From Alphaproteobacteria bacterium (lineage in GTDB: Bacteria > Pseudomonadota > Alphaproteobacteria > Micavibrionales > Micavibrionaceae), in assembly GCA_024275825.1 (NCBI GenBank), contig JAJRYK010000050.1, forward strand, positions 1 through 47,305: a stretch of DNA of 47,305 nucleotides, written 5' to 3'. Under the pieces are notes generated by a model. That model saw only the letters and a program-made list of their open reading frames with translations, was not told the origin of the DNA and searched no databases. Positions 33,048 through 42,400 of this stretch are shown here, piece after piece (position 1 is the stretch's first letter; every line of letters starts with the position of its first letter). The position numbers were made by a program, and so were the translations under genes.

Positions 33048-33885
33048 TAACAAGCTCTTTCAAAACCTCGGTGCGCTGATGAATATGGTGCGCCGGGTTG
33101 CGCTTGAGGCGGGGGAGATTACGCTTAAATATTATGATGATATGGATGCGGCCTGTGTGCAGGCCAAGGACGATGGCTCGCCAGTGTCGCTGGCGGATCA
33201 GGAGGCTGAGGCTTTTATTCAAAAGGCGCTGGAGGAAATCACACCCGGCGTGCCGATGATTGGTGAAGAGCGCGCAGATGCGGGCAAAAACCCCGATCTG
33301 GCCGGGCATGAATATTTCTGGCTGGTGGACGCGCTGGACGGAACAAGGGAATTTGTCTCTGGCGGGGATGATTTTACGGTGAATATTGCGCTTATTCATA
33401 AGGGCGATCCGGTGATGGGCGTTGTTTACGTGCCGGTGACGGGCGATTTATATGCCGGGCATATTTTCGGGGATGGTACGGGCAAGGCGCTGAAATGGAA
33501 TCAGGATAGCGGTAAAGAGAAATCCATCCGCGTGCGCAGGCCGCCTAATGAGGGGCTAACCGTTGTGGCGAGCATGTCGCATGGCAGCGCAGAAAAGCTC
33601 GATAAATTTCTCGAAGGCTTTAAGGTGCGCAAAGTGGTGAAGCGCGGCAGCTCACTAAAAATCTGCATAATCGCAGAGGGCAAGGCCGATCTTTATCCAC
33701 GCTTTGGTCCCACATGCGAATGGGACACGGCCGCCGCACATGCGGTGCTGCGCGCGGCGGGCGGGTTCTTGATGGATTGTGACGGGCAGGCGCTGCGCTA
33801 TGGCGGCCTGCGGGAGCGCTACCTCAATCCCGAATTTATCGCGAGTTCATTTTCCTGGTTTGATGCGCGTGAGGACGAGGGTTAA
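33037..33885 (+). CDS. cysQ: 3'(2'),5'-bisphosphate nucleotidase
   Basis: Hydrolyses PAP, the by-product of sulfotransfer and PAPS reduction. It starts with TTG at 33037 (AAAGGAGAAGG before it), overlapping the cysC end by 11 bases. Of 282 residues, [18 protein letters not shown] opens the inositol-monophosphatase fold. [21 protein letters not shown] (metal-binding Glu), and [20 protein letters not shown] (metal site, DALDGT in place of DPLDGT) follow. [20 protein letters not shown] is the C-terminal signature. It completes the sulfate-activation block. The gene overlaps the convergent regulator at 33882 by four bases. Confidence 0.94.
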   Translation: MPDNNKLFQNLGALMNMVRRVALEAGEITLKYYDDMDAACVQAKDDGSPVSLADQEAEAFIQKALEEITPGVPMIGEERADAGKNPDLAGHEYFWLVDALDGTREFVSGGDDFTVNIALIHKGDPVMGVVYVPVTGDLYAGHIFGDGTGKALKWNQDSGKEKSIRVRRPPNEGLTVVASMSHGSAEKLDKFLEGFKVRKVVKRGSSLKICIIAEGKADLYPRFGPTCEWDTAAAHAVLRAAGGFLMDCDGQALRYGGLRERYLNPEFIASSFSWFDAREDEG

Positions 33886-34130
33886 AGCGCTCTAGCGTTG
33901 CCTTCTTCTTCTCCACCGCGCAGCAGCCATGCTGGCGTAACATCCAGCACTTTAGCAAACGCATCAAGCTCGAAATCCTTTACGCCGCGTTGGCCGCGTT
34001 CGATCTCTGAAATATCGGAGCGGTCGAGTTTAACGTCATGCTCAACCTCTAGCGCAGCGGCCAGTTCGACCTGGCTCATTTCATGCTGGGTTCTGATGTT
34101 TTTGAGACGGGCGCCGATGACATTTTTCAT
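33882..34130 (-). CDS. Cro/CI-type helix-turn-helix regulator
   Basis: An 82-residue single-domain XRE protein. IGARLKNIRTQHEMSQVELA AALEVEH is the helix-turn-helix start, RSDISEIERGQRGVKDFELD is the recognition helix and following turn, and AFAKVLDVTPAWLLRGG closes the fold. It has a slightly longer loop (EVEHDVKLD) than the standard fold. It converges with cysQ. A 5-3-5 palindrome (34176-34188) lies 46 bases upstream and could be its operator. The target is unknown; autoregulation is likely by analogy. Confidence 0.88.
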   Translation of the reverse strand: MKNVIGARLKNIRTQHEMSQVELAAALEVEHDVKLDRSDISEIERGQRGVKDFELDAFAKVLDVTPAWLLRGGEEEGNARAL

Positions 34131-34175
34131 CAGGCGAACCTATCACTTTCCCACTTGACTGCGGACGATTATCGT

Positions 34176-34188
34176 ACTACTTTGTAGT
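34176..34188. promoter_or_regulatory. ACTAC-TTT-GTAGT palindrome, candidate operator
   Basis: A 13-base palindrome with a 3-base centre in the 91-base gap between two minus-strand regulators. Downstream on the minus strand GATAAT can serve as a -10 box for the 34130 gene, so a protein bound here would block its promoter. The layout resembles the 6-3-6 operators at 34867 and 34897, but the arm sequence differs. Confidence 0.4.
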
Positions 34189-34221
34189 GTATGGAATGCG
34201 CGAGTGTGTTTAACGAAGGAT

Positions 34222-34830
34222 TTAAACCCACTGAAGCTTCGCAATAACGCGGCCAATAATTTTCAGGTCGTCTTTTTCCAGGATTTGTGGCTGAAAGCTT
34301 TTGTTTTCTGCGGAAATTTTAATTTGTGGGGGATTAGAGGATGGAACAAATTCACAATAGCGAATAAGAAAGCCAAACCCGTCAGAGACGATAAAGGCAC
34401 CGGGCGGCGAAGGTTTATCATCAGATAAATCAACCACCACGTGTTCGCCGTGTTTGAATTCGGGCGCCATGAGCTGTTCTTGAACTTGATATATTTTTAC
34501 ATTTTCAGGCGATGCTTTTGTGTGCTGGGACATGATGCCGGCGGGGATGACCCAATCGCTCTTATGGTCTGTGTCATTAAGGCGCGGGTTTTGTTCGGCC
34601 AGCGATTCTATAACATAGCCCCCTTGTTGTGAAGGCGCTATGGCGCGCTCGCCATCAACCGGCAGGCCAAAATATTTGCGCATCAGGGCGTATTCCTGCG
34701 CCTTTACTTGCCGCGCATTGTTCAGGATTTTACTGATGGCCGGTGGTTCAAGGCCGATGGCTTTGGCAAGTCCGGTCTTTGATTTATCTGGCTGAGTCTC
34801 AAATTGTGTTTTAAGCCATTGTGCATCCAT
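34222..34830 (-). CDS. CI/LexA-like repressor with degenerate S24 domain
   Basis: The N-terminal part is a helix-turn-helix (TGLAKAIGLEPPAISKILNN, residues 19-38). The C-terminal half has the S24 peptidase/repressor fold: YQVQEQLMAPEFKHGEHVVV, PPGAFIVSDGFGFLIRY, then QIKISAENKSFQPQ. In self-cleaving repressors a Ser-Met pair precedes the PxxxxG turn; here the serine position is Leu120 (LM). The catalytic lysine position appears to be Arg157. The protein is therefore probably not self-cleaving, so induction would need another signal. It is 202 residues. It faces the 34951 regulator across a 120-base region with two operators. Confidence 0.88.
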   Translation of the reverse strand: MDAQWLKTQFETQPDKSKTGLAKAIGLEPPAISKILNNARQVKAQEYALMRKYFGLPVDGERAIAPSQQGGYVIESLAEQNPRLNDTDHKSDWVIPAGIMSQHTKASPENVKIYQVQEQLMAPEFKHGEHVVVDLSDDKPSPPGAFIVSDGFGFLIRYCEFVPSSNPPQIKISAENKSFQPQILEKDDLKIIGRVIAKLQWV

Positions 34831-34866
34831 GTGTTTAACTATGTCATGGCTTGAAGTATGAAAATA

Positions 34867-34881
34867 TTTCTATTTTAGAAA
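34867..34881. promoter_or_regulatory. Operator 1 of the divergent repressor pair
   Basis: TTTCTATTTTAGAAA, a palindrome with 6-base arms and a 3-base centre (TTT). It lies 36 bases upstream of the minus-strand repressor start. The second copy at 34897 has identical arms with AAA at the centre, making the two sites reverse complements of each other. Confidence 0.8.
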
Positions 34882-34896
34882 TTATGTTGTTGTTTT

Positions 34897-34911
34897 TTTC
34901 TAAAATAGAAA
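34897..34911. promoter_or_regulatory. Operator 2 of the divergent repressor pair
   Basis: TTTCTAAAATAGAAA, the reverse complement of operator 1. Centre-to-centre distance is exactly 30 bases, about three turns of DNA, so two dimers would sit on the same face and could cooperate. It lies about 40 bases upstream of ATG 34951. Confidence 0.8.
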
Positions 34912-34950
34912 GTATATACAACTTGAGGTTTTAATTTTTAGAGAGGCACC

Positions 34951-35289
34951 ATGTCAAACCATACTCAATCTATAGGGCAGAATTTAAAACAGCTCCGCAT
35001 AGCTTCCGGTTTGACGCAGAGCGAGGTGGGGCAGGCGATTGGCGTGTCATATCAGCAAATTCAGAAATATGAGGTCGGGGGCAATCGCTTGACGGCGGAA
35101 AAACTTTACAAGCTCAAGGTTTTTTATGATGTGCCGTATGAGGCGTTCTTTAAAGGCGCTGGGGGTGGGCGCACTGAATCATTGTACGAAAAGCAGAACG
35201 CGCGGCTTTTTGCGAAGCTTTCCGGGTTGAAAGATTATCGCCTGAAGCAAAAACTGGAGCAGGTGCTCTCTATTTTCCTGGAGGAGTAG
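34951..35289 (+). CDS. Cro/CI-type helix-turn-helix regulator
   Basis: A 112-residue XRE regulator. It begins with a polar segment, then IGQNLKQLRIASGLTQSEVG QAIGVS and YQQIQKYEVGGNRLTAEKLY, the complete helix-turn-helix, followed by KLKVFYDVPYEAFF. The C-terminal helix LKDYRLKQKLEQVLSIFLEE may dimerise. This layout is common in alphaproteobacterial XRE proteins. AGAGGCACC precedes the ATG. It is divergent from the S24-type repressor, with two matching operators between them, like the cI/cro arrangement of phages. No phage structural genes are nearby. Confidence 0.9.
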   Translation: MSNHTQSIGQNLKQLRIASGLTQSEVGQAIGVSYQQIQKYEVGGNRLTAEKLYKLKVFYDVPYEAFFKGAGGGRTESLYEKQNARLFAKLSGLKDYRLKQKLEQVLSIFLEE

Positions 35290-35358
35290 GGCCTGTTCGC
35301 GTTGTTGGCAGGCTTCATGTATACTGAGGAAGGCAGTATTTTACGGCAGGAGCAATCT

Positions 35359-35853
35359 ATGAAGATATTTTTTACGGTGAGCATGATCGGTATAATGCTG
35401 GTTGTGTTGTGCACGAATTTTGGTGGATATGCGCAGGCGCAGTATTACGTGTCTAAGCAATCAAATGAACCATCGGTGATCCATGCGAAGCAAGTCGCAG
35501 GCGCGTGTCTTGGGCAGTGGGAAGCGCAGGGCTGTTTGAGCGCGGTGTCTGAGTCGACTCTGGTGCTGGCGGCGAATTATGCGGGCGTGCTTGAGGCGCA
35601 GGGTAAAAAGAGCGCCGTTGAACAGATTAAGCAGCATTGCGCGGCGGGAACTGCGGCGATGCGGGAGAATATCCCGGCCTATGCCATGAAAAGCGCGTGG
35701 GCTGAGTGCGCGAATATGATCTATGATGTGTCGGAAACGACCGGAACTGTACCGGATCAGTCGCATTATCAGCTCTTGGCCGGGCCAATATTGTGCCTTG
35801 AGAAGGACCGCCGGTGCGCAGATGTGGAGCAGGGGCTTAAGCGCTATAAATAG
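35359..35853 (+). CDS. Secreted 164-residue Cys protein of unknown function
   Basis: From ATG 35359 (GCAGGAGCAATCT before it) the product starts MKIFFTVSMIGIMLVVLCTN, a signal peptide probably cleaved after GYAQAQ. The mature part is helical and has six cysteines, as in GACLGQWEAQGCLSAVSES, IKQHCAAGTAAM, SAWAECANM and GPILCLEKDRRCADVEQGLK, suggesting disulfides in the periplasm. I do not recognise the family. It lies between the regulators and the FTR1 operon. In-frame codons upstream to 35302 are rejected. Confidence 0.75.
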   Translation: MKIFFTVSMIGIMLVVLCTNFGGYAQAQYYVSKQSNEPSVIHAKQVAGACLGQWEAQGCLSAVSESTLVLAANYAGVLEAQGKKSAVEQIKQHCAAGTAAMRENIPAYAMKSAWAECANMIYDVSETTGTVPDQSHYQLLAGPILCLEKDRRCADVEQGLKRYK

Positions 35854-35914
35854 CAGTATAGCCTGTCCCTATATAAAATAATTATATTTCCTCACGTTAT
35901 TGTTGCAGAGAACT

Positions 35915-36751
35915 TTAGGCTGGTTGTGCAGCGTTTGTTCTACCTGAAAACAGACGGTTAGAGTATTTGTAGAGCAGGCCGACGCCGATGAGCGCACTGG
36001 CGTAGAAGACGAGCTCCATCCCTGTTGGGCGCGGTGTATAACCGATGAGCACGCTCAATGTTTCTCCAACAAAGCTGTGACCAGAGATGATGTTAGACGT
36101 GTCCCAGACTTGCGGATAGATCTCTGGCAAAATGCCTGCGGCGATCAGGAAATTTGCACCCTGCGCCGCCATGCCTGCCGTGAGGACGATGAGCATCCAG
36201 CTGGTGATGGTAAAGAGGTGGCGCTGCGCGGCCTTGAGCAAGCCGAAATAGAGCATCAAGCCGACGGCTGATCCGCCCATAAGGCCGAGTATACCGCCGA
36301 GGATGATATCAGGAAAAGAAAATGCGCCAGAGGCCATCATACCATAGGTGAATAGTACGATTTCCGCGCCTTCGCGCAATGTCGCTATCGCAACAACAAA
36401 AACAATCATATAGAGCGGTTTTTTGCCGGCAACGACATCTTTCCCAACTTGCTTAAGATTTGTGGCGAGTTGCTGTCCATGGGTTTTCATCCAGATAACG
36501 GTCCAGCTCAAAAAACCTACAGCAACAAACATGATGGTAGCGTTGAAAATTTCTTGTCCTACACCATCGATCGCTTGTGAAATACTGTCTGTGAATATGG
36601 CGATGACGGCGGCGCCGGCAACGCCGATGCCTAATCCCGCCAGGACCAGTCTAAAGCGCTTTGGCATGCCCTGCGTCGCGGCCATCACAATGGTTAAGAC
36701 CAGAGCGATTTCTAAAACTTCACGAAAAACGATGGTGGCGGTGGGGAGCAT
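35915..36751 (-). CDS. FTR1 family iron permease
   Basis: A polytopic iron permease with about seven spans. The two ferric-binding REXXE motifs are present: REVLE (residues 10-14, in MLPTATIVFREVLEIALVL) and REGAE (126-130, in ATLREGAEIVLFTYG). From ATG 36751 (AAGAGGATAATAAA before it) it has 278 residues; an in-frame start at 36844 overlaps the upstream cupredoxin gene and is rejected. Bacterial FTR1/EfeU/FtrC proteins work with a periplasmic copper protein. Here a cupredoxin gene lies immediately upstream, 28 bases away, so they form one operon under a Fur-like box. Confidence 0.93.
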   Translation of the reverse strand: MLPTATIVFREVLEIALVLTIVMAATQGMPKRFRLVLAGLGIGVAGAAVIAIFTDSISQAIDGVGQEIFNATIMFVAVGFLSWTVIWMKTHGQQLATNLKQVGKDVVAGKKPLYMIVFVVAIATLREGAEIVLFTYGMMASGAFSFPDIILGGILGLMGGSAVGLMLYFGLLKAAQRHLFTITSWMLIVLTAGMAAQGANFLIAAGILPEIYPQVWDTSNIISGHSFVGETLSVLIGYTPRPTGMELVFYASALIGVGLLYKYSNRLFSGRTNAAQPA

Positions 36752-36779
36752 GTTTATTATCCTCTTGATATTATTATTG

Positions 36780-37133
36780 TTATTCAGCCGTAATGTACCC
36801 ATTGGCGCTGTCCATATTGAACTCACCAAAGAAATGATATTCACCGGGCTTTAGCGGGCCGATAAGGATGATTGCTTTTGAGTGTCCCGCAATAATTTTC
36901 TCGCGGTTTAAATCGTGGCTTTCAAACTCTTCTGGTGTCGGGTCCTGGTTATCAATCTTAAGCTTTATTTTTTGGCCTGCTGGGACTGTAAAGCGTTCGG
37001 GTGAGAATTTGTGGTCCTTGATAACGATATCATAGGATTTTCTCTGCGCTGGTGCATCGTTCGCGAATGCCGGTGCGCAGGCGCTTGATATAAGTAGTGT
37101 TGTTGCCAGAGTGAGGAGTGTTTTTTGCATCAT
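36780..37133 (-). CDS. Periplasmic cupredoxin-like protein
   Basis: 117 residues with a signal peptide (LLTLATTLLISSACAPAFAN). The mature part has the cupredoxin fold of the FtrB/EfeO-N type: YDIVIKDHKFSPERFTVPAG QKIKLKIDN, EEFESHDLNREKII, then LKPGEYHFFGEF. It lacks the Cys of the usual type-1 copper site, so it is probably a metal-binding partner, not an electron carrier. AAAAGGATTCGA precedes ATG 37133. Its place before FTR1 fits iron uptake in which a periplasmic cupredoxin handles iron or copper. A Fur-like box lies about 57 bases upstream. Confidence 0.87.
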   Translation of the reverse strand: MMQKTLLTLATTLLISSACAPAFANDAPAQRKSYDIVIKDHKFSPERFTVPAGQKIKLKIDNQDPTPEEFESHDLNREKIIAGHSKAIILIGPLKPGEYHFFGEFNMDSANGYITAE

Positions 37134-37189
37134 TCGAATCCTTTTATTTAATGTCTACGATGTTTATATCGCGAAAATAAAAAGATGTA

Positions 37190-37208
37190 AATGAGAATTA
37201 TTCGCATT
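37190..37208. promoter_or_regulatory. Fur-like box upstream of the cupredoxin-FTR1 operon
   Basis: AATGAGAATTATTCGCATT is a 19-base palindrome with one mismatched pair (9-1-9), matching the TGAGAAT-ATTCTCA shape of ferric uptake regulator sites. It lies in the 144-base gap between tpsB (3' end) and the cupredoxin start. It predicts repression of the iron operon in high iron. Confidence 0.7.
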
Positions 37209-37277
37209 TTTAAAAACCGCGGTAAAACACGCCGCCAGTATGGCTTTAATTTTAATAAGGATGTGGAAGGGGGGCGT

Positions 37278-39014
37278 TTAAAAGTCTTTGCTTAAGCTAA
37301 AGAAGACGCGAGCATCGTCGTTACCTTCGGCTTCAACCTCACGGTTGAGCGGGAAAGCGACAGTGAGGTCGGCTTCGATATCATTTGCGAAATCAACGCG
37401 TGTTCCAAAACCGGCGGAGGTAATGGTGTCTCTTTTTTGCTTGCGCGTTGAGGGGTCATCTTCCCAGACAGAGCCGCCATCAAAGAAGGAAAATAGCTGA
37501 TACCCCTTAAGGTCTTCAGATTGAATTTTAACGGGATCATTCCACTGCACTTCTATTTGACCGGCAACGCCCTGATCACCAATAATTTCGGATGGATCAA
37601 AGCCGCGGCCCAAACCGATGCCGCCGATTCCAAATTCCTCAGAGCTTAAAAGCGCGCCATTTGACATCTGGCCACGTACGCTGGCGAGGACATTAACGGA
37701 GCTTGTCACGCGCTGCAGTCTTTGCACCGTCATATTGGCCTTGAAGAATTGCGGGTCGCCCGCTGTTCTGGTCATGCGGGAATCGCCTTCTCTGCTGGCG
37801 CCAAATATATTCAGACCTCTGGCCAGCTCAAGATTAATCGAGTTAATCCCGGCGCCGAACAGCGTATCGAGAAATTCATATTGCGCACCGGCGCGGATGG
37901 CGCGGATGCGATCAGTTGTGAGGCCCGTCAGGATGTTGCTGCTCTCCAGCTTGCGCGAGTCAAACACCAGATAACCTGTCAGGTTTTCTGTTCTGGAGCG
38001 AATGAAGGGGTGAGTGGCCTGAATGTTGTAATATCTTGATTTACCCTGCACGTTCAGAATTTCCAGGTCAATGCCAGGCTCCGTATCTGTATGGCTGGCC
38101 GATACTCTGATTTTTGTGCCGTAGCTGCCAACGGGCATTTCATAGGCTAAATCGAGATATGTAAGTTCTTTCGAGACCGGTGTATGCACAATTTGACCGG
38201 ACAAGCGGCCATTAAGGTCGAAAAGTGAGTTTGCATTGCCGCCCAGCGTTGCTTGCAGCGGGCCGAGGAAACGGCTGCCGTAATTATCAGCAGACGCAAA
38301 GGCATCAAAATTGTCGCGCTGGATGATGATGCGCAGATCCGCCGCGCCGGGTGTGCTTTCGGACGGGCTAAGAACGCTGCGCGCGGTTACGCCGGCTAGA
38401 TCATTGATGAGGAGAAGATTGCGCTCCAGATCACGGATGTTTAGCGCTTGTCCTGTGCTGATATGCGATGCATAGCTCTGTATTATACCAAGGCCGCTTT
38501 GGTCTTCCTCGCTGCTTTCAACGGTGATGCGGTCAATGAAGCCTTCAACGGCTTGGAATCGTACAATGCCGCCCTCAATCGTTTGCGGCGGAATAACCAC
38601 CTGCGTCAGGATATAGCCGTCATTACGATATTTGTTGGTGAGCTTTGTGGCAATTGCGTAGGCATCGGCGAGACTGATGGTTCGGCCAAGATAGTCCTTA
38701 TATAGGGGCATGATATCAGCAGGCTGATAAACGGTCATGCCGTCAATCTGGACGCCAACCAGTTCAAACTTGATGTTTTCGGCGCCCTCGGGAACGTTTT
38801 GTAAGATGGGATCTTTCACCTGTACCTTTGGTAAAACACCGGGGTTAAATTCTTTCTTGTCAAAGCGCTCTTGCACACGGCCTGGATTGGCGATAGACGT
38901 TGCTGAGTCAGGCACCTGAGCCAAAGCATCAGGGGTGAAGGCAGGTGTTAGAATGATCGCGAGCGCGGCTATTGAAAGCGCGGAACGCGTCATGAATTTC
39001 AAGGTCTTCATCAT
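37278..39014 (-). CDS. Two-partner secretion transporter (ShlB/FhaC/HecB family)
   Basis: A 578-residue outer-membrane TpsB protein. Signal peptide: FMTRSALSIAALAIILTPAF (cut near DALAQ). POTRA domains lie at about residues 78-235: KFELVGVQIDGMTVYQPADI, GRTISLADAYAIATKLTNKY, DGYILTQVVIPPQTIEGGIV, then FIDRITVES. The barrel follows with SADNYGSRFLGPLQATLGGN, GRGFDPSEIIGDQGVAGQIE (TpsB signature region) and the terminal aromatic VFFSLSKDF. It lies back to back with the exoprotein gene at 39423, its obvious substrate. The 3' end is 69 bases from the Fur-like box of the next operon. Confidence 0.93.
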   Translation of the reverse strand: MMKTLKFMTRSALSIAALAIILTPAFTPDALAQVPDSATSIANPGRVQERFDKKEFNPGVLPKVQVKDPILQNVPEGAENIKFELVGVQIDGMTVYQPADIMPLYKDYLGRTISLADAYAIATKLTNKYRNDGYILTQVVIPPQTIEGGIVRFQAVEGFIDRITVESSEEDQSGLGIIQSYASHISTGQALNIRDLERNLLLINDLAGVTARSVLSPSESTPGAADLRIIIQRDNFDAFASADNYGSRFLGPLQATLGGNANSLFDLNGRLSGQIVHTPVSKELTYLDLAYEMPVGSYGTKIRVSASHTDTEPGIDLEILNVQGKSRYYNIQATHPFIRSRTENLTGYLVFDSRKLESSNILTGLTTDRIRAIRAGAQYEFLDTLFGAGINSINLELARGLNIFGASREGDSRMTRTAGDPQFFKANMTVQRLQRVTSSVNVLASVRGQMSNGALLSSEEFGIGGIGLGRGFDPSEIIGDQGVAGQIEVQWNDPVKIQSEDLKGYQLFSFFDGGSVWEDDPSTRKQKRDTITSAGFGTRVDFANDIEADLTVAFPLNREVEAEGNDDARVFFSLSKDF

Positions 39015-39422
39015 ATCAAATCACAATCTTTGGTTATTTGTAGAGTATTTATACAGAAAGAGGGCGAAAAATAAAGAGTAATAATCAAACCATTTTTACC
39101 ATATCCGTAAGACCGATACAATCCCTGATGATTTTGCGTGGATATTGGATAATTAGTAATTTCTAATAAAAACGGTGTTTTAGCCGAAAATCTTAATCCA
39201 TCATTAAATTTTCATATCACATTAAGGCTTTATTAATTTTTCTTGTTTTTTTTTCACAAAGCTGTCATAACTAGCACCACTCAAAAAATAAGTACGGAAT
39301 TTGGCGGTTTTGGCTCGCTTGCGAGGATAAGAGTTTTAAGGCCGCTGATTTAACTAGATACTGGCATGCTGTATGCATTATAAATACGGCGAAGAACACG
39401 GAAAAACAAAAGGGAAGAGAAC
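39015..39422. other. Divergent promoter region between tpsB and tpsA
   Basis: 408 bases without a gene. It is AT-rich with several T-runs (notably near 39240-39255). A GC-containing segment at about 39303-39350 has an inner CTCGC-TT-GCGAG hairpin and outer GCGG/CCGC pairing, which could fold as a structured leader of the tpsA mRNA. A TATAAATA sequence (about 39379-39386) lies 40 bases before the tpsA ATG, and AAAAGGGAAGAGAAC is its ribosome-binding site. I cannot assign -35/-10 pairs with confidence. I see no recognised riboswitch. Confidence 0.5.
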
Positions 39423-42400
39423 ATGCGTCAATCATCATCAAAGACTAACAAGATTAGTAAATTATTGAGCACGACAGCGCTGACCGCCGCAACGGTCGCG
39501 ATGCTTTCAGTTGGCGGCGCGAATGTCGCGCGCGCAGATAGCGGTGGTGTTTGGGATGACTGGACGGACATATACGGTAATATCAATATCAGCTTTAGCG
39601 AGCTAATGACCCTGATCACCATGCAGGGCGATATTTATATTGGTTCAAATGGAAGCCTCAATATTCCCGAAGGCTATACCGTTAACATTACGGGCGGCGG
39701 CGCTGGTTCTTTGTTTGCGGCGATTGCGGCGAATGGTGCCGATCCTACGGTTATTTTGGGTAACATTATTTCTAGCGGTAATGTGATCATCATGGATCAA
39801 AATGGTGTGATGTTTGGTACGAACTCTACCGTTGATGTGAACGGCTTGATTGTGACGACGGGTACAATTGGCACGGATCAGCTGATTAACAACGAATTTG
39901 GTCAATACACGATTGAGAATGTGGGCGCAGATGCAAATGCCAGCATTGATCTTCATGGTACAATTAATATTGCTGAAGCCGGTCTGGCAGCTTTTGTGGC
40001 GCCGACGATTAGCAATAGCGGCGTGATTAATGCCCGTTTGGGTACTGTCGTGTTTGCGGCGGCTGAGGCTCTAACGCTTGATTTTTATGGTGATAACCTT
40101 ATTGAGATTTTAGTACCGTCTGATGTACAGGCCAGCATTGAAAATACCGGCGCAATTTATGCCGAGGGCGGCACAGTTGTGATGAGCGCAGCCACGGCTG
40201 AGGGCATTGTTGACAGCATCATCAATGTAAGCGGCATCATTGATGTATCCTCTGCCACAATGCAGGGCGGCAATATTATCCTGTCTGGCGGTAATAACGT
40301 TGATGTGCAGGTGTCCGGCACGCTTGATGCCTCTGGCGCAGGCGGCGGCGGCGATATTGATGTACGTGGCCGCGATGTGACGATTACAAACACGGCTGTA
40401 CTGAACGCCGATGCGATTGGCACGGGCGATGGTGGCTCGATCACCATGATTGCGCAAAATGCTATGGACTTTAACGGCACAGCCACAGCGCGCGGCGGTG
40501 ATGTATCTGGCGATGGCGGCTTTGTTGAGGTTTCTGGCCTTGGCTCTATCGCGATGAGCGGCCTAGTCGACACGACAGCGCTTAACGGCGCAACAGGAAC
40601 GCTTTTGATTGATCCCACAGATCTTTATATCGACAGCGCATGGGCAGAGTTTATTGCCTTTTTGCTGCATTTCAACAATGTCGATCTATTGGCCAGTAAT
40701 TCTATCACATTCACCGAAGATCTTGATCTTAGCCAATCCTGGCTCCCGTTCATTGGCTGGCTTTTAGCCACACATGATTTATCTGTTAGTGCGCCTTTGG
40801 TCAGCATTTTGGGTGACATGATCTTTGGGACGGGGAATTTCTCTGTTAATGCTGATACATTGAACCTTAATGGTCGCCTATATAGCCGCGCCGCTATTCT
40901 TGGCGGGCTTGACCTTATGGATGGCTCACGCTTCACCACAAATGCCAGCTTAATCAATGTGATGAGCGCCGATGCGCTGATCCAGCAAGCGATTGATTTC
41001 GCGCAAAATGGTAATGGCGTAACGATTAATGTGGCCAATGACACATATACCGAAAACTTGACCATTGATAAGGATGTAACGCTAAACGGTAATGGCGCAA
41101 CGCTTGTCTCTGCAGATGGTAGTGAAGCGCTGATTACAGTAACGCAAAGCGGCGTAACGATTAGTGACTTTATCCTTAATGGCGCAGCGGGTACATGGTC
41201 TGATTACGGGATTGTTGCGCTTAATGACGCAATGAATGGCCTGAATATTATTGGCAATACATTCCGGAACTTCAGTGAAGCAGGAATTTACCTTGGAACA
41301 ACGGCGCTTTCTGGTGCGTCAAGCGGCCTGAGCGCGCCTGTCAATATTGCTGGCAATGTATTTGAAGGCAGCGCAACGCGCGGTCTGGTCGTTGATGGCC
41401 TGATTTCTGGAACCGTGCTTAATATCTCGAATAATGAGTTCGGCAGCGCAGGAGATGAGCTTTTAAACGCCATTATGTTCGGCAATATCAGCGCTTCTAC
41501 GATTAATATCGGTGGAAACAACATGTCAACGACCGGCATTGGCCTTGGCTTTGGTAATTTAAAACGTACAACGATTAATATTTTCAACAATGATATTGTG
41601 GCTGGATTGGACGCTATCCATATGGGCGGCAATATGGACTACGCAGAGATTAACATCCTGAATAATACGCGCATTCAATCAATTAACGGTAATGCGATTT
41701 ATGTTGTAGATAGAGTTCCCGGCGGTGGTAACCGCCTGACAATCAGCGGTAATCAAAATATTTCTGCAGGGCAGGACGGTATTTATGTTGCCAATATGGC
41801 CGGAACGACAATCTCTGATAACGAGATTTTAAGCGCAGGCCAGAACGGCATTGTTCTAGCATTCTCTGATAATTCAACTATTTCCGGCAACCATGTCGGC
41901 AATACCACTTTGGACGGCATTCAGGTAACCGGTAGTGATGACATCAATATCAGTGAAAACTACCTCTATAATATCGGTGATGATGGCATCCATATTTCCG
42001 GCAGTGATGATGCAAGCATTACAAGAAATATAATTCACACTGCTGGTGGCAATGGCATCTATGTTGATGGTGGCAGTAATGTGAATATCAGGCTGAACCA
42101 CGTACATAATGTTGGCTCTGACGGCATTAATGTAAATAACAATGATAATGCGTATATCTGGGCCAATTATGTTGGCGGCGCTGGTGATAATGGCATTGAG
42201 GTTTCTGGCAGCAATAACGCCTATATCGGTTTTAATTCCATCTGGAATTCTGGCAATAACGGCATTGACCTTGAGGCAAGCAATAATGTGCAAATCGTGT
42301 CGAATTACATCCGCTTTACCGGCAATGATGGTATTCGGGCGAGCGGCAGCAATGATGTTAATCTCTCTCTAAACAACATCGCATTCGCTGGCGGTGATGG

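Noticed and set aside
34222-35289. Complete prophage
   Set aside because: Only repressor-like genes are present; no integrase, terminase or structural genes surround them.
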